Shown here: piece after piece, positions 5,608-6,475 of the stretch
How the letters are laid out: each line of letters opens with the position of its first letter
Position numbering within the stretch: the first letter of the stretch is position 1
Assembly: GCA_017885225.1 (NCBI GenBank)
Contig: JAFNGM010000175.1
Location: 1 to 6,475 of the forward strand
DNA from: Syntrophaceae bacterium
GTDB taxonomy: Bacteria > Desulfobacterota > Syntrophia > Syntrophales > UBA2185
DNA length: 6,475 nt
Direction: 5' to 3'
Notes under the pieces: generated by a model
What the model was told of the DNA's origin: nothing
Databases searched by the model: none
Seen by the model: only the letters and a program-made list of their open reading frames with translations
Translations under genes and position numbers: made by a program

Positions 5608-6144
5608 ATGAAGAAGATCATTAATATCATCGACAAAATATCGGGCTTCAGCGGCTGGATGGCCGGAATCATGATGGCTATTGCCCTTGTTCTGACGGTC
5701 GCCGAGATTGTCATCCGCACAGGTTTTTCCAAGACACTCTATATTACCGACGAGTATTCAGGCTATCTCATGGCAATGCTGACCTTCTGTGGCCTTGCCT
5801 ATACCCTCCGGGAACGCGGTCACATCAGGATAATGTTGCTGCCTCATTTCATCAAGGGGCGCAAACGGGTCATCTTCAACATGGTCTGCTATGTTGTCGG
5901 TCTTATCTTCTGCATCGCCTTTACCTGGTTTACTTTTGATTTTTTCTGGGATTCGGTGGAAAACGAATCCACCTCGATGCATGTATCAGAAACCTATTTG
6001 GCCATCCCTCAGTTTTTCATGCCTTTCGGCGTCTTGCTCATGACGATGCAGTTTCTCGCGGAGTTTCTCAAGGCTGTTGCCATCCTGCGGGAAGATACGG
6101 AAGGGTTGCGAATACTGGAAGAGACGGACGAACTCGGCCGATAA
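5608..6144 (+). CDS. dctQ: TRAP transporter small permease subunit (DctQ family)
   Basis: This is a 178-residue inner-membrane protein of typical DctQ length. Four hydrophobic segments are visible at about residues 15-37, 50-67, 88-112 and 132-156, the expected topology. The RERGHIRIMLLP stretch (68-79) between segments two and three matches the conserved RxRGHIR-type signature of the family, and Glu33 lies in the first membrane segment. DctQ packs against DctM and supports transport driven by a sodium or proton gradient. The ATG at 5608 is used because an in-frame TAA at 5551 limits extension and no other ATG, GTG or TTG in frame precedes it. There is no Shine-Dalgarno; the preceding hairpin occupies most of the 71-base gap after dctP. 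The C-terminal tail (157-178) is acidic and probably cytoplasmic. Confidence 0.9.
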   Translation: MKKIINIIDKISGFSGWMAGIMMAIALVLTVAEIVIRTGFSKTLYITDEYSGYLMAMLTFCGLAYTLRERGHIRIMLLPHFIKGRKRVIFNMVCYVVGLIFCIAFTWFTFDFFWDSVENESTSMHVSETYLAIPQFFMPFGVLLMTMQFLAEFLKAVAILREDTEGLRILEETDELGR

Positions 6145-6186
6145 AATGAAGATACTGTTGTTAGATTCAACATTGGTGAAAGATCA

Positions 6187-6475
6187 ATGGATTTAGGACC
6201 TCTCTCCGCGATAATTCTGGGCCTCCTCATCCTCTTCATGGGCGGCTCTATCTGGATCGGTATTGCCCTTTTTCTCGTCGGCACCGGCGGTTTCTTTTTC
6301 TACAGCGACGTTTCCTTCGGTTCCATCATGTCCAATGTCGCGTGGAACAATACGAGCAGTTCGGCCATGATGGCCCTGCCCTTCTTCATCTGGATGGGGG
6401 AAATCCTCTTCCGGAGCAAGATATCTGAAAATCTCTTCAAGGGTTTATCACCCTGGATGGACGCCATTCCGGGCC
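6187..6475 (+). CDS. dctM: TRAP transporter large permease subunit (DctM family), 3' end outside window
   Basis: The frame opens at the ATG at 6187 and runs off the right edge. The 96 complete residues seen are about a fifth to a quarter of a normal DctM (around 420-440 residues). Visible features are a hydrophobic first segment (6-38, including MGGSIWIGIALFLVG) and the LPFFIWMGEILFRSKISENL stretch (64-83), which corresponds to the conserved PLFxxMGEIL-SGIS region of DctM proteins. DctM forms the transport channel and uses the ion gradient. A modest Shine-Dalgarno, GGTGA at 6175-6179, ends seven bases before the start. The gap from the dctQ stop is 42 bases, consistent with one transcript. 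Gene order P-Q-M is the common one. Confidence 0.92.
   Translation, partial: MDLGPLSAIILGLLILFMGGSIWIGIALFLVGTGGFFFYSDVSFGSIMSNVAWNNTSSSAMMALPFFIWMGEILFRSKISENLFKGLSPWMDAIPG

Noticed and set aside
6146..6196. 16-codon ORF between dctQ and dctM, overlapping the dctM start by 10 bases
   Set aside because: It could in principle couple translation to dctM, but it has no ribosome binding site and is short enough to arise by chance.

Overview
The window is bacterial, with dense genes all on the + strand, mixed or weak Shine-Dalgarno signals and GC a little above 50 % by eye. A tripartite TRAP transporter with a Sec-exported receptor, next to a pxpABC 5-oxoprolinase set, indicates a bacterium. The protein style and base composition would suit a Gram-negative anaerobe of the Desulfobacterota (old Deltaproteobacteria) type, but no marker gene is present, so this is only a guess.

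Positions 1-1851 hold two adjacent genes. The first is the 3' part of a protein with a Cys-rich zinc-binding knuckle, an Ala/Gln/Glu-rich helix and two C-terminal zinc ribbons. The second, four bases later, is a 462-residue protein of unknown function. Its N-terminal half appears to be a duplicated domain of about 70-75 residues, followed by an acidic linker and a separate C-terminal domain. Positions 1852-2019 are a non-coding gap that holds candidate promoters for the next operon.

Positions 2020-4412 encode pxpA, pxpB and pxpC, the three subunits of the prokaryotic ATP-dependent 5-oxoprolinase (5-oxo-L-proline + ATP + water -> L-glutamate + ADP + phosphate). pxpB and pxpC overlap by ATGA.

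Positions 4413-4543 carry a near-consensus sigma-70 promoter (TTGACA, 17 bp, TATACT) and a strong ribosome binding site. They lead into dctP (periplasmic receptor), dctQ (small membrane subunit) and the start of dctM (large membrane subunit, cut by the window end). A GC-rich hairpin lies between dctP and dctQ.

Taken together, positions 2020-6475 read as a capture-and-use module. DctP would bind a small organic acid in the periplasm, DctQM would import it using the ion gradient, and PxpABC would open the 5-oxoproline (pyroglutamate) ring to glutamate in the cytoplasm. The enzyme assignment is firm at family level; pyroglutamate as the TRAP substrate is an inference from gene context and from a remembered resemblance to known pyroglutamate receptors. 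No mobile element, CRISPR array, tRNA or rRNA was seen.
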